Origin: Neorickettsia sennetsu str. Miyayama
Lineage (GTDB): Bacteria > Pseudomonadota > Alphaproteobacteria > Rickettsiales > Anaplasmataceae
Assembly: GCF_000013165.1 (NCBI RefSeq)
Contig: NC_007798.1
Location: 1 to 64,000 of the forward strand
Direction: 5' to 3'
Length of the DNA: 64,000 nucleotides
In this document: one piece after another, positions 8,977-18,760 of the stretch
Layout of the letters: every line of letters begins with the position of its first letter
Position numbering within the stretch: position 1 is the stretch's first letter
Notes under the pieces: generated by a model
The model's input: the letters and a program-made list of their open reading frames with translations, nothing else
What the model was told of the DNA's origin: nothing
Databases searched by the model: none
Made by a program: the position numbers and the translations under genes

Positions 8977-9546
8977 ATGGGCATACTTTGTTTTTCGCTT
9001 GTACTGGTTGCAATCTTCTCATCTTTTAGGGTTGTTTCGTGTAGGAATGTTGTGCACGCGGTTTTGTACTTAGTCCTTGCCTTTTTTACTTCTTCGGTAC
9101 TTCTGTTAGTATCTGGCTTGGAAGTTCTCTCGTTAATGCTTCTTGTTGTATACGTTGGTGCAATAGCGATCTTGTTCCTGTTTGTTGTCATGATGCTCAA
9201 TTCAGATGATTTCGAGAAGGGTATAGGAATGTCCGTAGCAAAGTATGTGGGTTTACTTTTTATGGCCTTGCTTCCGTTTTTTTTGGTTCTGTCTTCGTAT
9301 GATGACACACAGCAAGAGCGTGCTTATATAGGCATAAAAGATATAGGTGCAGTGCTTTATACGGATTACGTATATCTTTTTCATCTTTCGGGAGTAGTGC
9401 TTCTACTTGCGATGGTAGCGGCAATCAGTATTGCTTTGCCAAGTAAAAGGGACACTAAATGCCAGGTGGTTAAAGAGCAAATTTCTAGGTCTTCTGTCGT
9501 GAGACTTTTGAACGTGCCTTCAGGAAAAGGTGTAGATTACGACTGA
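8977..9546 (+). CDS. nuoJ: NADH-quinone oxidoreductase subunit J
   Basis: Membrane subunit of respiratory complex I, 189 aa with about five membrane helices. The conserved family stretch SRNPVHAVLYLVLAFF-like is present here as CRNVVHAVLYLVLAFF (about 22-37), followed by LEVLSLMLLVVYVGAIAILFLFVVMML. It is first in a same-strand series nuoJ, nuoK, nuoL, with unusually long spacers (227 and 281 bp) instead of the tight packing usual in nuo operons. Confidence 0.92.
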   Translation: MGILCFSLVLVAIFSSFRVVSCRNVVHAVLYLVLAFFTSSVLLLVSGLEVLSLMLLVVYVGAIAILFLFVVMMLNSDDFEKGIGMSVAKYVGLLFMALLPFFLVLSSYDDTQQERAYIGIKDIGAVLYTDYVYLFHLSGVVLLLAMVAAISIALPSKRDTKCQVVKEQISRSSVVRLLNVPSGKGVDYD

Positions 9547-9773
9547 CCCCTTCTGCTAAGTCTCAACGGATTGGAATTTGATTTCATATCTTGAGCAACT
9601 TTTTGGTTTTGCGTTACCTGGCTGTGGTTGGTATTTCTAAATCTTCCAATTGGGAAAAGCTTATCCGTCCGTTATTTTGGCACTGAGCAAATTTCTCCAG
9701 TTTCGCATTACTTGAGGTGTAAAATCGTATGAGATTTTGTTAGACTTGTCATGTTTCCATTATGTAGAATCTC

Positions 9774-10073
9774 GTGAGTCCTAGTTTTGCGCTCTTTTTT
9801 GTTTCTACCTGTTTCTTTTCTATTGGACTTTTTGGTGTGCTGACATCGACCAGGAATGTAGTAACAATGCTTTTGGCGGTAGAAATTATGTTGCTTGGTG
9901 CAATACTTAGCTTCTGTAGTACTTCTTTCAATGCTATAGGAGGACAAGTTTTTTCCATCCTAGTGATTACAGTCGCTGCAGCTGAAGCTGCGGTAGCACT
10001 TGCAGTGGTTGTTTCGTATTTTAGGAAAGCCGGAAATGTGGATGTAAAAAAACTTAATAAATTGGGACATTGA
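9774..10073 (+). CDS. nuoK: NADH-quinone oxidoreductase subunit K
   Basis: Membrane subunit of complex I, 99 aa, three helices, with the family hallmark LLAVEIMLLGAILSF (about 33-47) including the buried Glu, and ITVAAAEAAVALAVVVSYFR (about 65-84) with the second conserved Glu. Both acidic residues belong to the proton path. The first usable start is GTG at 9774, because an in-frame TAG lies only nine bases upstream. The Shine-Dalgarno is weak. Confidence 0.93.
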   Translation: MSPSFALFFVSTCFFSIGLFGVLTSTRNVVTMLLAVEIMLLGAILSFCSTSFNAIGGQVFSILVITVAAAEAAVALAVVVSYFRKAGNVDVKKLNKLGH

Positions 10074-10354
10074 GTTCGTCATTGTTTTTTTATTGTGTTG
10101 GTAAGTTCCGTTGTTTTGGAGTTTAGGAAGTCCTATAGTGTAGAAATGGAGGGACGTGATAAATCATAGTATTGACGGTAGTTATTGTTCAGTACCGCAT
10201 ATTCCCACTTTGGTGGTTAGTTTTTAACTGGCTTTTTGAGTTTACTTTGGGGGTTCATTATCTATGATAATTGGTTGTCCGCCCTGAGAAGTGGTGTGTA
10301 TTCTTGTTCTCTTTGAGCAAGTTTCTGTGCGCTTGTCTATGTTCTCTGGATTAA

Positions 10355-12322
10355 ATGTCGAACATTTTGCGTATGTTGAGTTATTCGATAGTTTTCCTGC
10401 CCTTGTTGTCATGTTTGTTATGCTGTTTTTTTATCAGGTGTAGGGAATCGGTCTGCCTACAGCTATTGAGCTCGTTCTTGATAGGTCTTGCTGCCATTTC
10501 TTCTTGGAGTCTGTTTTTTACACTTGAAGATGGTGAAGCTTTTTTGCTTCCTCTTTTTGAATGGATTTCCGTTGGATCATTGCAAGCCCTTTTTAGGGTG
10601 AACATAGATAAATTAACGGTGCTGATGTTCGTAGTTGTTAATACCGTTTCGTTTGTCGTGCACTGTTACTCAATCGCGTACATGAAGAATGATCCTTGCA
10701 AGTCCAGGTTTTTCGCATACCTCTCCCTCTTTACTTTCGCCATGCTTGTCCTTGTTTCCGCGGGTGATTTGCTACAGCTCTTTTTAGGGTGGGAAGGCGT
10801 CGGAGTTTGTTCCTACCTTCTTATAGGATTTTGGTTCAGGAAGGAGTCTGCCAATGTTGCTTCTATGAAGGCTTTTCTCGTTAACAGAGTTGGAGATTTT
10901 TGTTTCTTAATAGGAATTTTCTCAGTATACAAAATTTTCGGAACACTAGAGTTAAAGGGGATTATTTCAGATGTTGGTTTCCACTCAGGTGAAACAATTT
11001 TGGGTTTTGATTCTCTTACCTTTATCTGTTTGATGCTCTTTATTGGTTGCATGAGTAAATCCGCTCAGCTGGGCTTACATACCTGGCTTCCTGATGCAAT
11101 GGAGGGTCCTACACCAGTATCGGCACTTATCCATGCAGCAACTATGGTTACTGCTGGTGTATTTCTTCTAGCAAGATTGTCTCCACTGTTTGAGTGTACT
11201 GAACTGGTAAGGCACATAATTATGTGGGTTGGTGTGTCTACAGCCGCTTTTGGATCTGTAGTTGCGCTTTGTCAGGATGATATAAAAAGAATTATAGCCT
11301 ACTCAACTTGCAGTCAGCTTGGGTATATGTTTGCTGCATGTGGTGCATCGGCGTATGGATTGGCTATCTTCCATTTATCCACACATGCTTTCTTTAAAGC
11401 ACTACTCTTTTTGTGTGCCGGTAACGTAATTCATTCCGTTGGTGGGGAACAAGATGTGCATAAAATGGGTGCATTGAGAAATAAAATCTTCTCCACCTAT
11501 TGCATGATGATTATAGGAAGTCTCGCTTTGTGTGGAATTTTTCCATTTGCTGGGTTCTATTCAAAAGACTTAATAATTTCCTCCCTCTCCCATGCGGAGA
11601 TCCCGTTTATTTTGTTAATACTCACAGCTTTTTGCACTTCTGTATATTCATGCAGGCTGCTTATGCTTGTGTTCTTTGGTGAACAGAACTTCAGTCTTAA
11701 GAAGTTTCACTCTCCTCCTGTGGGCATGGTTTTGCCGCTTGCGCCGCTGGTTCTCCTTTCGCTTATTTCTGGTTATCTTGGGGTGAAGCTTTTAGTAAAC
11801 TCTTCATTTTGGGTGCAAACTGGCTTAGTTTTCCGGCAAGTTACGGAAATGCATGGGTTGGTGCATTTCCTTCCTTTGATTTTTGCTTTAGCTGGTTTCT
11901 TTGTGGTTTTTGTTCTTGAGGGTAGAAGAATTTCCTTGCCCAGAATATTTGTTTGTTTGTCGCTCTTTACACTCTTGTCATTTCTTTTAAATTTTTATTT
12001 AGGTGTGGTGTCATTTATTTTCTCGATCGGACTTATATTAGTTAATCGCAGTGGCGTTATTCTAAACCTTTTCAAAAGGGTCCTGAGTTGCGGATTTTAC
12101 TTTGACAAAATATATAGAGTTTTATTTGTTGGTCCGTTAACACACTGTAGTAGGTTCTTCTGGAAGGTGATTGACATTGGGTGTATTAACCTCGTACCTG
12201 CACTGCTTGCTAGGCTTTCACAGAAACTTTCATCTGGCGTTCTGGCATTGCAAACTGGTCTTTTATGCCACACCGTGCTCTTTTTCTTTCTAGGTATACT
12301 GTTTTTATTTTGGGTTATGTAA
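10355..12322 (+). CDS. nuoL: NADH-quinone oxidoreductase subunit L
   Basis: Large antiporter-like subunit of complex I, 655 aa, about sixteen membrane helices. Recognisable parts are FLGWEGVGVCSYLLIGFWF (with the conserved Glu, about 145-163), MSKSAQLGLHTWLPDAMEGP (about 233-252), HAATMVTAGVFLLARLSP (about 260-277) and DDIKRIIAYSTCSQLGYM (about 308-325). The C-terminal lateral-helix region is more divergent. nuoM and nuoN do not follow; an ankyrin gene does. Confidence 0.95.
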   Translation: MSNILRMLSYSIVFLPLLSCLLCCFFIRCRESVCLQLLSSFLIGLAAISSWSLFFTLEDGEAFLLPLFEWISVGSLQALFRVNIDKLTVLMFVVVNTVSFVVHCYSIAYMKNDPCKSRFFAYLSLFTFAMLVLVSAGDLLQLFLGWEGVGVCSYLLIGFWFRKESANVASMKAFLVNRVGDFCFLIGIFSVYKIFGTLELKGIISDVGFHSGETILGFDSLTFICLMLFIGCMSKSAQLGLHTWLPDAMEGPTPVSALIHAATMVTAGVFLLARLSPLFECTELVRHIIMWVGVSTAAFGSVVALCQDDIKRIIAYSTCSQLGYMFAACGASAYGLAIFHLSTHAFFKALLFLCAGNVIHSVGGEQDVHKMGALRNKIFSTYCMMIIGSLALCGIFPFAGFYSKDLIISSLSHAEIPFILLILTAFCTSVYSCRLLMLVFFGEQNFSLKKFHSPPVGMVLPLAPLVLLSLISGYLGVKLLVNSSFWVQTGLVFRQVTEMHGLVHFLPLIFALAGFFVVFVLEGRRISLPRIFVCLSLFTLLSFLLNFYLGVVSFIFSIGLILVNRSGVILNLFKRVLSCGFYFDKIYRVLFVGPLTHCSRFFWKVIDIGCINLVPALLARLSQKLSSGVLALQTGLLCHTVLFFFLGILFLFWVM

Positions 12323-12413
12323 CCATCTCCATGTTCTTTTGTCGTGTAGTTGGATGGACAGAGGAGAAGACTCTACTTTACTTTCACACGTAATTATAAG
12401 AATTTATACTAAT

Positions 12414-12442
12414 TTAGACTACTATTTCGGGTATATTATTAA
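12414..12442 (+). promoter_or_regulatory. Possible promoter of the small ankyrin gene
   Basis: TTAGAC (12414-12419), a 17-bp spacer and TATTAA (12437-12442) lie upstream of the ATG at 12467. A CGGAGAA ribosome site (12456-12462 region) sits close before the start. The -10 match is only partial. Confidence 0.3.
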
Positions 12443-12466
12443 GATCTATAAAACCCGGAGAAACAA

Positions 12467-13072
12467 ATGAAGCTTGGCAATTCTTGCTCGTTTAATGAGA
12501 TCAGGGCATCTGTTTTGGATCAAAACACAGAGCTTTTGAGCGACCTTCTCGATAAGTTGCAGACTGATGCCCTATTTAGAATGGTTGATAGCAATGGTGA
12601 TATGATTCTCCACATTGCTTGCAACGCAGGTAATGTTAAAGCAGTTCTCGCTGCTTTGGAGAGCGGTGCAGATCTAAACGCGAGAAATGAAAGTGCTGGA
12701 GATACACCTCTACACATTGCAATGAGAAGAGGGAACGTCGTCATAATAATGCACTTGCTTAACAATGGAGCTTCGGTTACAGAGAAAAATTTCTCTGGCA
12801 ACACACCTATACACGAGGCAGTCATTTCTAAAGTGGAAAAGAAAATACTGAAAAGGGTCGTAGAAAGTTTTGTATCAACTGAGGCATCAAGTGAGCATTC
12901 TTCTCTACTGAATAAAGCCGGTAAAACGCCAATGGATATTGCAACTGAAATGAACGACTCTGAAATTATCAGTACACTCATGCCCCTTGAAACTGCACTT
13001 ACGCGAAAAAAGCGTTTTTCGAATTCAGATAAATCTCAAATCCGTCCCAATGATTTTCATTGTGGTAACTGA
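12467..13072 (+). CDS. Small ankyrin-repeat protein
   Basis: Protein of 201 aa with at least three ankyrin repeats: SNGDMILHIACNAGNVKAVL (about 42-61), AGDTPLHIAMRRGNVVIIMH (about 77-96) and SGNTPIHEAVISKVEKK (about 110-126). A possible fourth, degenerate repeat is KAGKTPMDIATEMNDSEIIS (about 146-165). The C-terminus is basic (LTRKKRFSN). No signal peptide or membrane segment. Ankyrin proteins are common secreted effectors in Anaplasmataceae, but nothing here proves secretion. It is convergent with tgt, 25 bp apart. Confidence 0.88.
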   Translation: MKLGNSCSFNEIRASVLDQNTELLSDLLDKLQTDALFRMVDSNGDMILHIACNAGNVKAVLAALESGADLNARNESAGDTPLHIAMRRGNVVIIMHLLNNGASVTEKNFSGNTPIHEAVISKVEKKILKRVVESFVSTEASSEHSSLLNKAGKTPMDIATEMNDSEIISTLMPLETALTRKKRFSNSDKSQIRPNDFHCGN

Positions 13073-13097
13073 AAGGGTAGTTTCTGAGAAAGATCAC

Positions 13098-14306
13098 TTA
13101 TCCACAGTAGAGTTTTTTTAGCTCTTCCAGATCTAAGTCCTTCTCTATTGTGTGTCTTATTCTTTCCATGAGTTTATTCATAAAGTATATGTTGTGGTAG
13201 GTGATCATATTGAACGCGATGTTCTCTTTGACAGAGAGCAAATAGTTTAGGTAGCCGCAAGAGTAAGTCTCACAGATTTTACAATCGCAGGATTCATCGA
13301 TTGATGAATCGGAGTTTTTGAAGATATTGTTTCTGAGATTTATGTATTCCCTGCCGTTGTTTTCTGGGTGGGAAGAGTATTTTATTAGAGCTCCTCCATG
13401 CCGGGCTATTCTAGTTGGGTGGACACAATCAAAGGTGTCCACTCCCATACTAACACCCGTAAAAATATCAGATATGCCACCTATTCCAAGTAGATGAATA
13501 GGTCTTTCTCTGTTTAGGTTTGTTACAGACATCTCCACGACCTCTTTCATTTCTTCTTTAGTTCTTCCAAGAGAGCCACCTATTGCATTTCCAAAAAGTT
13601 CCCGACTGTTGTTGAACTCGACGCTTTCCTTTCTTAAATCTTCAAAGGTTCCTCCATGTATAATTCCGTAGACTCCTTGCCATGCTTTTCGATTTTTTTC
13701 TGCGTATGTGAGACTCCTGTCTGCCCATCTTTTATTTCTTTCTAGGGCTTCCTTATTGTATTCTCTATCCAACGAGAATTTAGTACATTCATCCAGCACA
13801 ACAATTAGGTCTGCTCCGAGTTTTATTTGAACGTCCATCGATTTTTCAGGGGATAGGAAAAACTTTGCTCCATCGTAGTAAGATTTGCAGGTTATTCCTT
13901 CTTCTGATATTGCAAGAATGCCGGAACTGTTGAATGCCTTGGAGTATTTTCTTTTCAGTTCTTGTATATTTGTCTCATCTTTTGTATTTAGGCTGAAGGC
14001 TTGAAAACCTCCAGAATCGGTTAACATTGGTCCATTCCACCCCATGAACTTCTGTATTCCACCGGCTTTTTCTATATGCTCTCCTCCGGGTTTAAGCATC
14101 AAGTGGTAGGTATTTGACAGTATTACTTGAGATCCGGCTTCTTTGACTTGGTGTATTTCCAAGCCTTTTATTGCTGCTCGGGTTGCACAAAATATGAAAG
14201 CTGGTGTGTGTATCACTCCATGCTTAGTTGTTATTTTACCTCTCCTCGAGCGGGTTTTTCCATTTTCTAGGTAATTGAATCGAGGGAAAACTTCTGATTC
14301 GTGCAT
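13098..14306 (-). CDS. tgt: Queuine tRNA-ribosyltransferase
   Basis: Exchanges guanine-34 of GUN-anticodon tRNAs for a queuosine base. Recognisable parts: the catalytic-pocket MLTDSGGFQAFSL segment (about 93-105), GIGGISDIFTGVSMGVDTFDCVHPTR (about 275-300) with the second catalytic Asp, and the zinc site CDCKICETYSCGYLNYL plus the later His (about 340-370). Length 402 aa is somewhat longer than the usual ~375. The pathway partner in this window is the queuosine-precursor transporter at 24139-24897. Confidence 0.95.
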   Translation of the reverse strand: MHESEVFPRFNYLENGKTRSRRGKITTKHGVIHTPAFIFCATRAAIKGLEIHQVKEAGSQVILSNTYHLMLKPGGEHIEKAGGIQKFMGWNGPMLTDSGGFQAFSLNTKDETNIQELKRKYSKAFNSSGILAISEEGITCKSYYDGAKFFLSPEKSMDVQIKLGADLIVVLDECTKFSLDREYNKEALERNKRWADRSLTYAEKNRKAWQGVYGIIHGGTFEDLRKESVEFNNSRELFGNAIGGSLGRTKEEMKEVVEMSVTNLNRERPIHLLGIGGISDIFTGVSMGVDTFDCVHPTRIARHGGALIKYSSHPENNGREYINLRNNIFKNSDSSIDESCDCKICETYSCGYLNYLLSVKENIAFNMITYHNIYFMNKLMERIRHTIEKDLDLEELKKLYCG

Positions 14307-15133
14307 TTCGTCTTAAGTACTCACTATTTGCAGAGTTTTATTATAGCTTCACGAGCGTTTCGCACCAAAAAGTGGAAAGACTAAGCATCTAAGATCTTTT
14401 TGAACGCAAGGACTCCGTACTAGCAAAATTCTGTTTAAAGTATCAACCGCTGGTATCTCATTGCGACTTCATGGATATCTCCTTCCAAAAATGGAGAGAT
14501 TGAGTGTTCAGTACCTTTTGTATGCAAACGCTATCAGGTATTAGGAAGATTTTACTATTTTGATAGTTTTCAAAAGGGCTGTTTCCAATAAAGTTCTTTC
14601 TTGTCTTTACCGTGTTAGAGGAAAGCTCGTGAATTGCGACAAGACTAGGTCAATGAGTGACTCTCCTTCAGTGAAAGAACCTTCTCATACAGTACACTTG
14701 TAATGGAGCGGATGCTTGATCTACAGGCTAAGCAACTCAGAGGTAATTCTAATACTTTAACAAAAACCAACCTCGCCGGCGTTTTTGTAGTAGGGACGCG
14801 ACGAACCTAATACTTCAACCACCAGAGACCGACCACATCAAACGTGGTGAGACTTGTGTAACCCAAATAGTTACCACCTTAAATGCCAGAAATATGCAAG
14901 CCCGCAATATCGAAAGTTGAAAGGCCACCGTTACTATACTTATCTTATGCAACTGTTCGCACTTTCAACGTAGGAAACTCATGCAGCCTCAGCATAGTAA
15001 GCAACCAAACCACTGCGTCTGCGACGTATCCTGCAGGACACAGATAAAGCATGTATCACACACTAAGTGCAAATAGATACACGCAGCGCACGTAACAGCA
15101 AAAGCCATCGCTGCGCTGCACACCTGTTTTATG
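14307..15133. other. Gene-free spacer between tgt and dnaK
   Basis: No open frame of useful size, and I see no convincing tRNA cloverleaf on either strand. It contains several inverted repeats: an 8-bp A-rich/T-rich pair ACAAAAAC (14760-14767) / GTTTTTGT (14781-14788), GTTGAAAG (14916-14923) / CTTTCAAC (14962-14969), and a perfect GC-rich pair at 15083-15119. It may hold an unrecognised small RNA or the remains of a gene. Confidence 0.5.
15083..15119 (-). terminator. GC-rich hairpin downstream of dnaK
   Basis: Perfect 8-bp stem GCAGCGCA (15083-15090) / TGCGCTGC (15112-15119) with a 21-nt loop, about 45 bases beyond the dnaK stop in the direction of transcription. No long T-run follows, so it may be a 3'-end stabiliser rather than a classic intrinsic terminator. 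Confidence 0.35.
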
Positions 15134-15158
15134 AAGTGTGGATAAACGAATCACACTT
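15134..15158 (-). terminator. Hairpin directly after the dnaK stop
   Basis: Perfect 7-bp stem AAGTGTG (15134-15140) / CACACTT (15152-15158), starting a few bases past the dnaK stop codon. No T-run follows. Confidence 0.3.
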
Positions 15159-15163
15159 TCTGA

Positions 15164-17074
15164 TCACTTACTGTCCTCGTCTTTTACCTCCTCATATTCA
15201 GGATCTACGACTCTTTCTCCTTCTTCTGTGCTGTCATTCTTAGGCGAGGGGTCATTGGATGCACTTTGTGATTCTTTATACATTGCCTCACCCAGTTTCA
15301 TAGAAACCTTAGAGAGAGCATCGGTTTTTTCCTTAATCAGGGAAGCATCATCTTTTGCTAAAACACTCTTAAGATCACTAATTGCATCATCTATACTTTG
15401 TTTATCCGATGAACTAATCTTACTACCGTATTCAGAAAGTGACTTCTCGGTAGAGTGAATCAAGCTTTCCGCGCTATTTTTCGCTTCAACCAGCTCTCTT
15501 CTCTTTTTGTCTTCATCGGCTTTCGAAGCAGCCTCATCTACCATTTTCTTAATTTCTTCTTCTGTCAAACCACCGGAAGCTTGTATCTTCACCGTTTGCT
15601 CTTTTCCAGTACCTTTATCCTTTGCCGATACATGCACTATTCCATTTGCATCGATGTCGAATGTCACTTCGATCTGTGGCATTCCGCGCGGTGCAGGGGG
15701 AATACCTTCCAAGCTAAATTGTCCCAAAAGCTTGTTATCACTAGCCATCTGCCTTTCTCCCTGGAAGACTCTGATTGTCACGGCAGACTGATTGTCCTCT
15801 GCAGTGGAAAATGTTTGTGATCTCTTAGTTGGGATTGTCGTGTTACGGTCTATGAGCTTCGTGAAGACACCTCCCAATGTTTCTATGCCCAGGGAAAGTG
15901 GTGTGACGTCCAGCAGTACTATATCTTGTGCATCACTTCCACCAGCTAATATATTTGCTTGTATCGCAGCACCGATGGCTACAACTTCATCCGGGTTTAC
16001 ACCTTTGTGTGGCTCCTTACCAAAGAATTCAGTTACTTTTTTGACCACAGCTGGCATTCTTGTCATCCCACCTACAAGAACAACCTCATTGATCTCCTCT
16101 CTTTTGAGCCCCGAATCCTTCAGAGCCTTTTTGCAAGGTTCTATTGTTCTATCGATAAGATCAGAAACAAGGGATTCAAGTTTTGCTCTGGTGAACTTCA
16201 CATTCAGGTGTTTAGGACCTGCAGCGTCAGCAGTAATGTATGGAAGATTAATATCTGTTTCCTGGGTACTAGATAGCTCTTTTTTTGCTTTCTCTGCTGC
16301 TTCCTTGAGTCTCTGTAGAGCGAGTGGATCATTCTTAAGATCCATGCCATTTTCTTTCTTAAATTCTTCAACTAGGAAGTTAAGTATCATCCTGTCAAAA
16401 TCCTCACCTCCCAGATGGGTATCACCGTTTGTTGCTTTTACCTCAAAGACTCCGTCACCAAGCTCTAGAATTGAAACATCGAAAGTTCCACCACCTAAGT
16501 CAAATACAGCAATATTCTTTGTTGTGGCAGTTTTATCCAAACCATAAGCTAGTGCTGCGGCTGTGGGTTCGTTTATAATCCTAAGGACTTCTAGTCCAGC
16601 TATTCTTCCTGCATCTTTTGTTGCTTGACGTTGTGCATCGTCAAAATAAGCTGGTACTGTAATCACAGCTTTAGTGACTTTTTTGCCAGTATAGGTCTCA
16701 GCTGCTTCTTTTAGTTTGATCAGTACATTTGCACCTATTTGACTTGGAGAATAAGATTTACCTCCTGCCTCGATCCATGCATCACCGTTTTTTGCCTCTA
16801 TAATCTTGTACGGATAGTCCCTCTGTATTCCCTTGATAACGTTGTCCTTAAAGCGTCTTCCTATAAGTCGCTTGGAAGCAACGATTGTGTTCTTAGCATT
16901 TGTAACAGCCTGCCTCTGTGCCGGAGCACCAACAAGAGTCTGACCATCTGATGTAAATGCAACCACCGAAGGTGTAGTTCTTGCTCCCTCCGCGTTTTCT
17001 ATAACTTTATCCTTGATAGCTACACATGAGTTTGTAGTTCCTAAGTCTATACCTATTGCTATTTCGCCCGCCAT
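15164..17074 (-). CDS. dnaK: Hsp70 chaperone DnaK
   Basis: ATP-dependent protein-folding chaperone, 636 aa. The nucleotide-binding domain shows [14 protein letters not shown] (7-20), [15 protein letters not shown] (about 192-206) and [13 protein letters not shown] (about 332-344). The substrate domain begins near [17 protein letters not shown] (about 386). The helical lid is followed by an acidic tail ending EEVKDEDSK. Length and every signature are ordinary. dnaJ and grpE are not adjacent. I could not find a convincing heat-shock promoter in the 218 bp before the ATG. Confidence 0.98.
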   Translation of the reverse strand: MAGEIAIGIDLGTTNSCVAIKDKVIENAEGARTTPSVVAFTSDGQTLVGAPAQRQAVTNAKNTIVASKRLIGRRFKDNVIKGIQRDYPYKIIEAKNGDAWIEAGGKSYSPSQIGANVLIKLKEAAETYTGKKVTKAVITVPAYFDDAQRQATKDAGRIAGLEVLRIINEPTAAALAYGLDKTATTKNIAVFDLGGGTFDVSILELGDGVFEVKATNGDTHLGGEDFDRMILNFLVEEFKKENGMDLKNDPLALQRLKEAAEKAKKELSSTQETDINLPYITADAAGPKHLNVKFTRAKLESLVSDLIDRTIEPCKKALKDSGLKREEINEVVLVGGMTRMPAVVKKVTEFFGKEPHKGVNPDEVVAIGAAIQANILAGGSDAQDIVLLDVTPLSLGIETLGGVFTKLIDRNTTIPTKRSQTFSTAEDNQSAVTIRVFQGERQMASDNKLLGQFSLEGIPPAPRGMPQIEVTFDIDANGIVHVSAKDKGTGKEQTVKIQASGGLTEEEIKKMVDEAASKADEDKKRRELVEAKNSAESLIHSTEKSLSEYGSKISSSDKQSIDDAISDLKSVLAKDDASLIKEKTDALSKVSMKLGEAMYKESQSASNDPSPKNDSTEEGERVVDPEYEEVKDEDSK

Positions 17075-17292
17075 AAAAGTGTCTTATTATTTTTTCCCAC
17101 GGAACTATATGTAATTGTGAAGTCCCTGAATTACAAGATAAGGCATCACCAATGTTTTTAAGGTTCTGTTTGTTGAAGCCTCGAATGGGCTTTCTCAGTA
17201 ACTGCGTTAACCTAATATATGTTTCCCGTGTGAGGCCGTTTTTCACCTCCTATTCGTGTGTTCATTTTTAACGGGTAGTTTTCTAGGTCTTT

Positions 17293-18024
17293 ATGCGCTA
17301 CAAGGCAATAGTTGAATATGTTGGTACTGGTTTTTCTGGCTGGCAGAAACAAATGTCCGCTCCATCTGTGCAGGAAGAGTTGGAATCAGTCCTCAGTTTT
17401 TTGTTAAAGGAGAAAATAGCAGTTAATGTTGCTGGAAGAACAGATGCAGGAGTGCACGCTCTCGGACAGGTCTTTCATTTTGATGCACGTGAATCTACTT
17501 TGCAGCCTTTTCAAATAGTAAATGCGGTAAATTATCATTTGAAAGAGAAGTTAATAGTTCTGCTGAAGATAGAGATTGTTGATGAAACCTTTGATGCCAG
17601 ATTTTCTGCTATTAGGAGACACTATCAATACAAAATCACAAACAGAAAGACACCACTGGCAGTATTTAAAAACCGCTCCTGGCATGTGCCGCAGACTTTA
17701 AATCTGGATCTCATTAGGGAGCAAGCTCAATATCTTGTTGGAAAACACGATTTTCAGAGTTTTCGTTCATCCAAATGTGGTGCTTCTAACGCTATTAGGA
17801 CCCTAGATAGGTTGGAAGTTGAGAAAAACGGAGAGGAAATGATTTTTCATGCCTCTGCTAAGTCGTTTTTGCATCATCAGGTGCGGATAATGGTTGGTAC
17901 TTTGGTTGCCATTGCATCTGGAAAACTCATGAGTGTTACAGAAATTCTCTCTAAGAAGAATCGTCGTTACGCTGGCCCGACTGCTCCTCCATGTGGTTTA
18001 TATCTCCTGAAAGTGGATTATTAG
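17293..18024 (+). CDS. truA: tRNA pseudouridine(38-40) synthase
   Basis: Isomerises uridines 38-40 in the anticodon arm of many tRNAs. The catalytic Asp51 sits in VAGRTDAGVHALGQVFHFD (47-65). Other family stretches are MRYKAIVEYVGTGFSGWQKQ (1-20), ARFSAIRRHYQYKI (about 106-119) and FLHHQVRIMVGTLVAIASGK (about 195-214). Length 243 aa is typical. It starts with ATG at 17293. Confidence 0.96.
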   Translation: MRYKAIVEYVGTGFSGWQKQMSAPSVQEELESVLSFLLKEKIAVNVAGRTDAGVHALGQVFHFDARESTLQPFQIVNAVNYHLKEKLIVLLKIEIVDETFDARFSAIRRHYQYKITNRKTPLAVFKNRSWHVPQTLNLDLIREQAQYLVGKHDFQSFRSSKCGASNAIRTLDRLEVEKNGEEMIFHASAKSFLHHQVRIMVGTLVAIASGKLMSVTEILSKKNRRYAGPTAPPCGLYLLKVDY

Positions 18025-18757
18025 AGCAAATGCAATCCATACTTGTATAAGTAAGAAAGATGTAGGTATAAATAGACTTCGTTAATCTTCTATGCTAGGA
18101 TAGAAGCAGAGTGTATTTTCAGTATATTAGATACTTTGGTATCCTTGCGAAGCAGAAATGGCTGCTCGTTGGGGAAGAATTGGCACGTCCACACGTGTTG
18201 GTTCTCTGTGCGATGTTTTCTTACGAGGTAGTTTATCTGGAATTAGGTCTTGGAGTATTTTCCGCTAAAAGGGTGTTTCACGGAATTGTTGGAAGAATTG
18301 TCCTCGTGAGTGGGTGCGTGTGGGGCGTCTGTTTTCGTGCCTTCATGATAGATGTGGTCCCCTTTTAAATTGCTCCAAAGATTAGAGGTACCATTTATGA
18401 CAGTCCGTGGTTTACTCGTGAGAACCCATATTAAATATTTATCGTTTATCAGTGAGTATAAAGGTTTGAATTATCGGTTCGAGGGTAGCAAAAACAGATT
18501 GGTATGTAAACTTACTGATTGCAGTGATCTAGGATGGTGTGATTCCGGGGTGTTGTTGCAGCACCTTACCTTCATTTGTGGTGCTTTTGGGGGGTTCTTT
18601 CTGCTTATGTTGCCGGTGTGGGGTTGGTAAAAAAAATAGTTTGTGCGTATTGCACCACGTGCGCGAAGGGTATGTAGTTGTAGATGGGTACTAGTTGGTT
18701 CCTGTTCTACCACCGTCATCGCGGGATCGAGTGAAAAAGTCCTCTTGCAGGAGGGGA
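18025..18757. other. Spacer before the large ankyrin gene
   Basis: A 733-bp stretch with only weak open frames. The best is described separately at 18397-18630. I see no tRNA or other RNA gene. G/T-rich composition on the + strand resembles that of the ankyrin gene that follows. Confidence 0.45.
18397..18630 (+). CDS. Doubtful small membrane protein, 77 aa
   Basis: An ATG at 18397 preceded by AGAGGT about 9 bases upstream opens a 77-aa frame. The N-terminus is basic (MTVRGLLVRTHIKYLSF), the middle is Cys-rich (VCKLTDCSDLGWCDSG) and the C-terminus is hydrophobic (LTFICGAFGGFFLLMLPVWGW) and could anchor in a membrane. No family recognised. It may be a chance frame. Confidence 0.25.
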   Translation: MTVRGLLVRTHIKYLSFISEYKGLNYRFEGSKNRLVCKLTDCSDLGWCDSGVLLQHLTFICGAFGGFFLLMLPVWGW

Positions 18758-18760
18758 ATG

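Noticed and set aside
14780-14850. Possible T-arm-like sequence on the minus strand in the tgt-dnaK spacer
   Set aside because: The loop lacks the TTCRA pattern and no matching acceptor or anticodon arms could be drawn.
15792-16547. A 251-codon + strand frame opposite dnaK
   Set aside because: Antisense shadow of the highly conserved dnaK coding sequence, with Ser-rich composition typical of such shadows.
15000-17292. Heat-shock (sigma-32) promoter for dnaK
   Set aside because: A CTTG box exists upstream but the spacing to any -10-like element is about 22 bases, outside the accepted range.
18111-18368. 85-codon frame rich in Val/Phe/Gly after truA
   Set aside because: No ribosome site, non-ATG start and composition typical of chance G/T-rich frames; no family seen.
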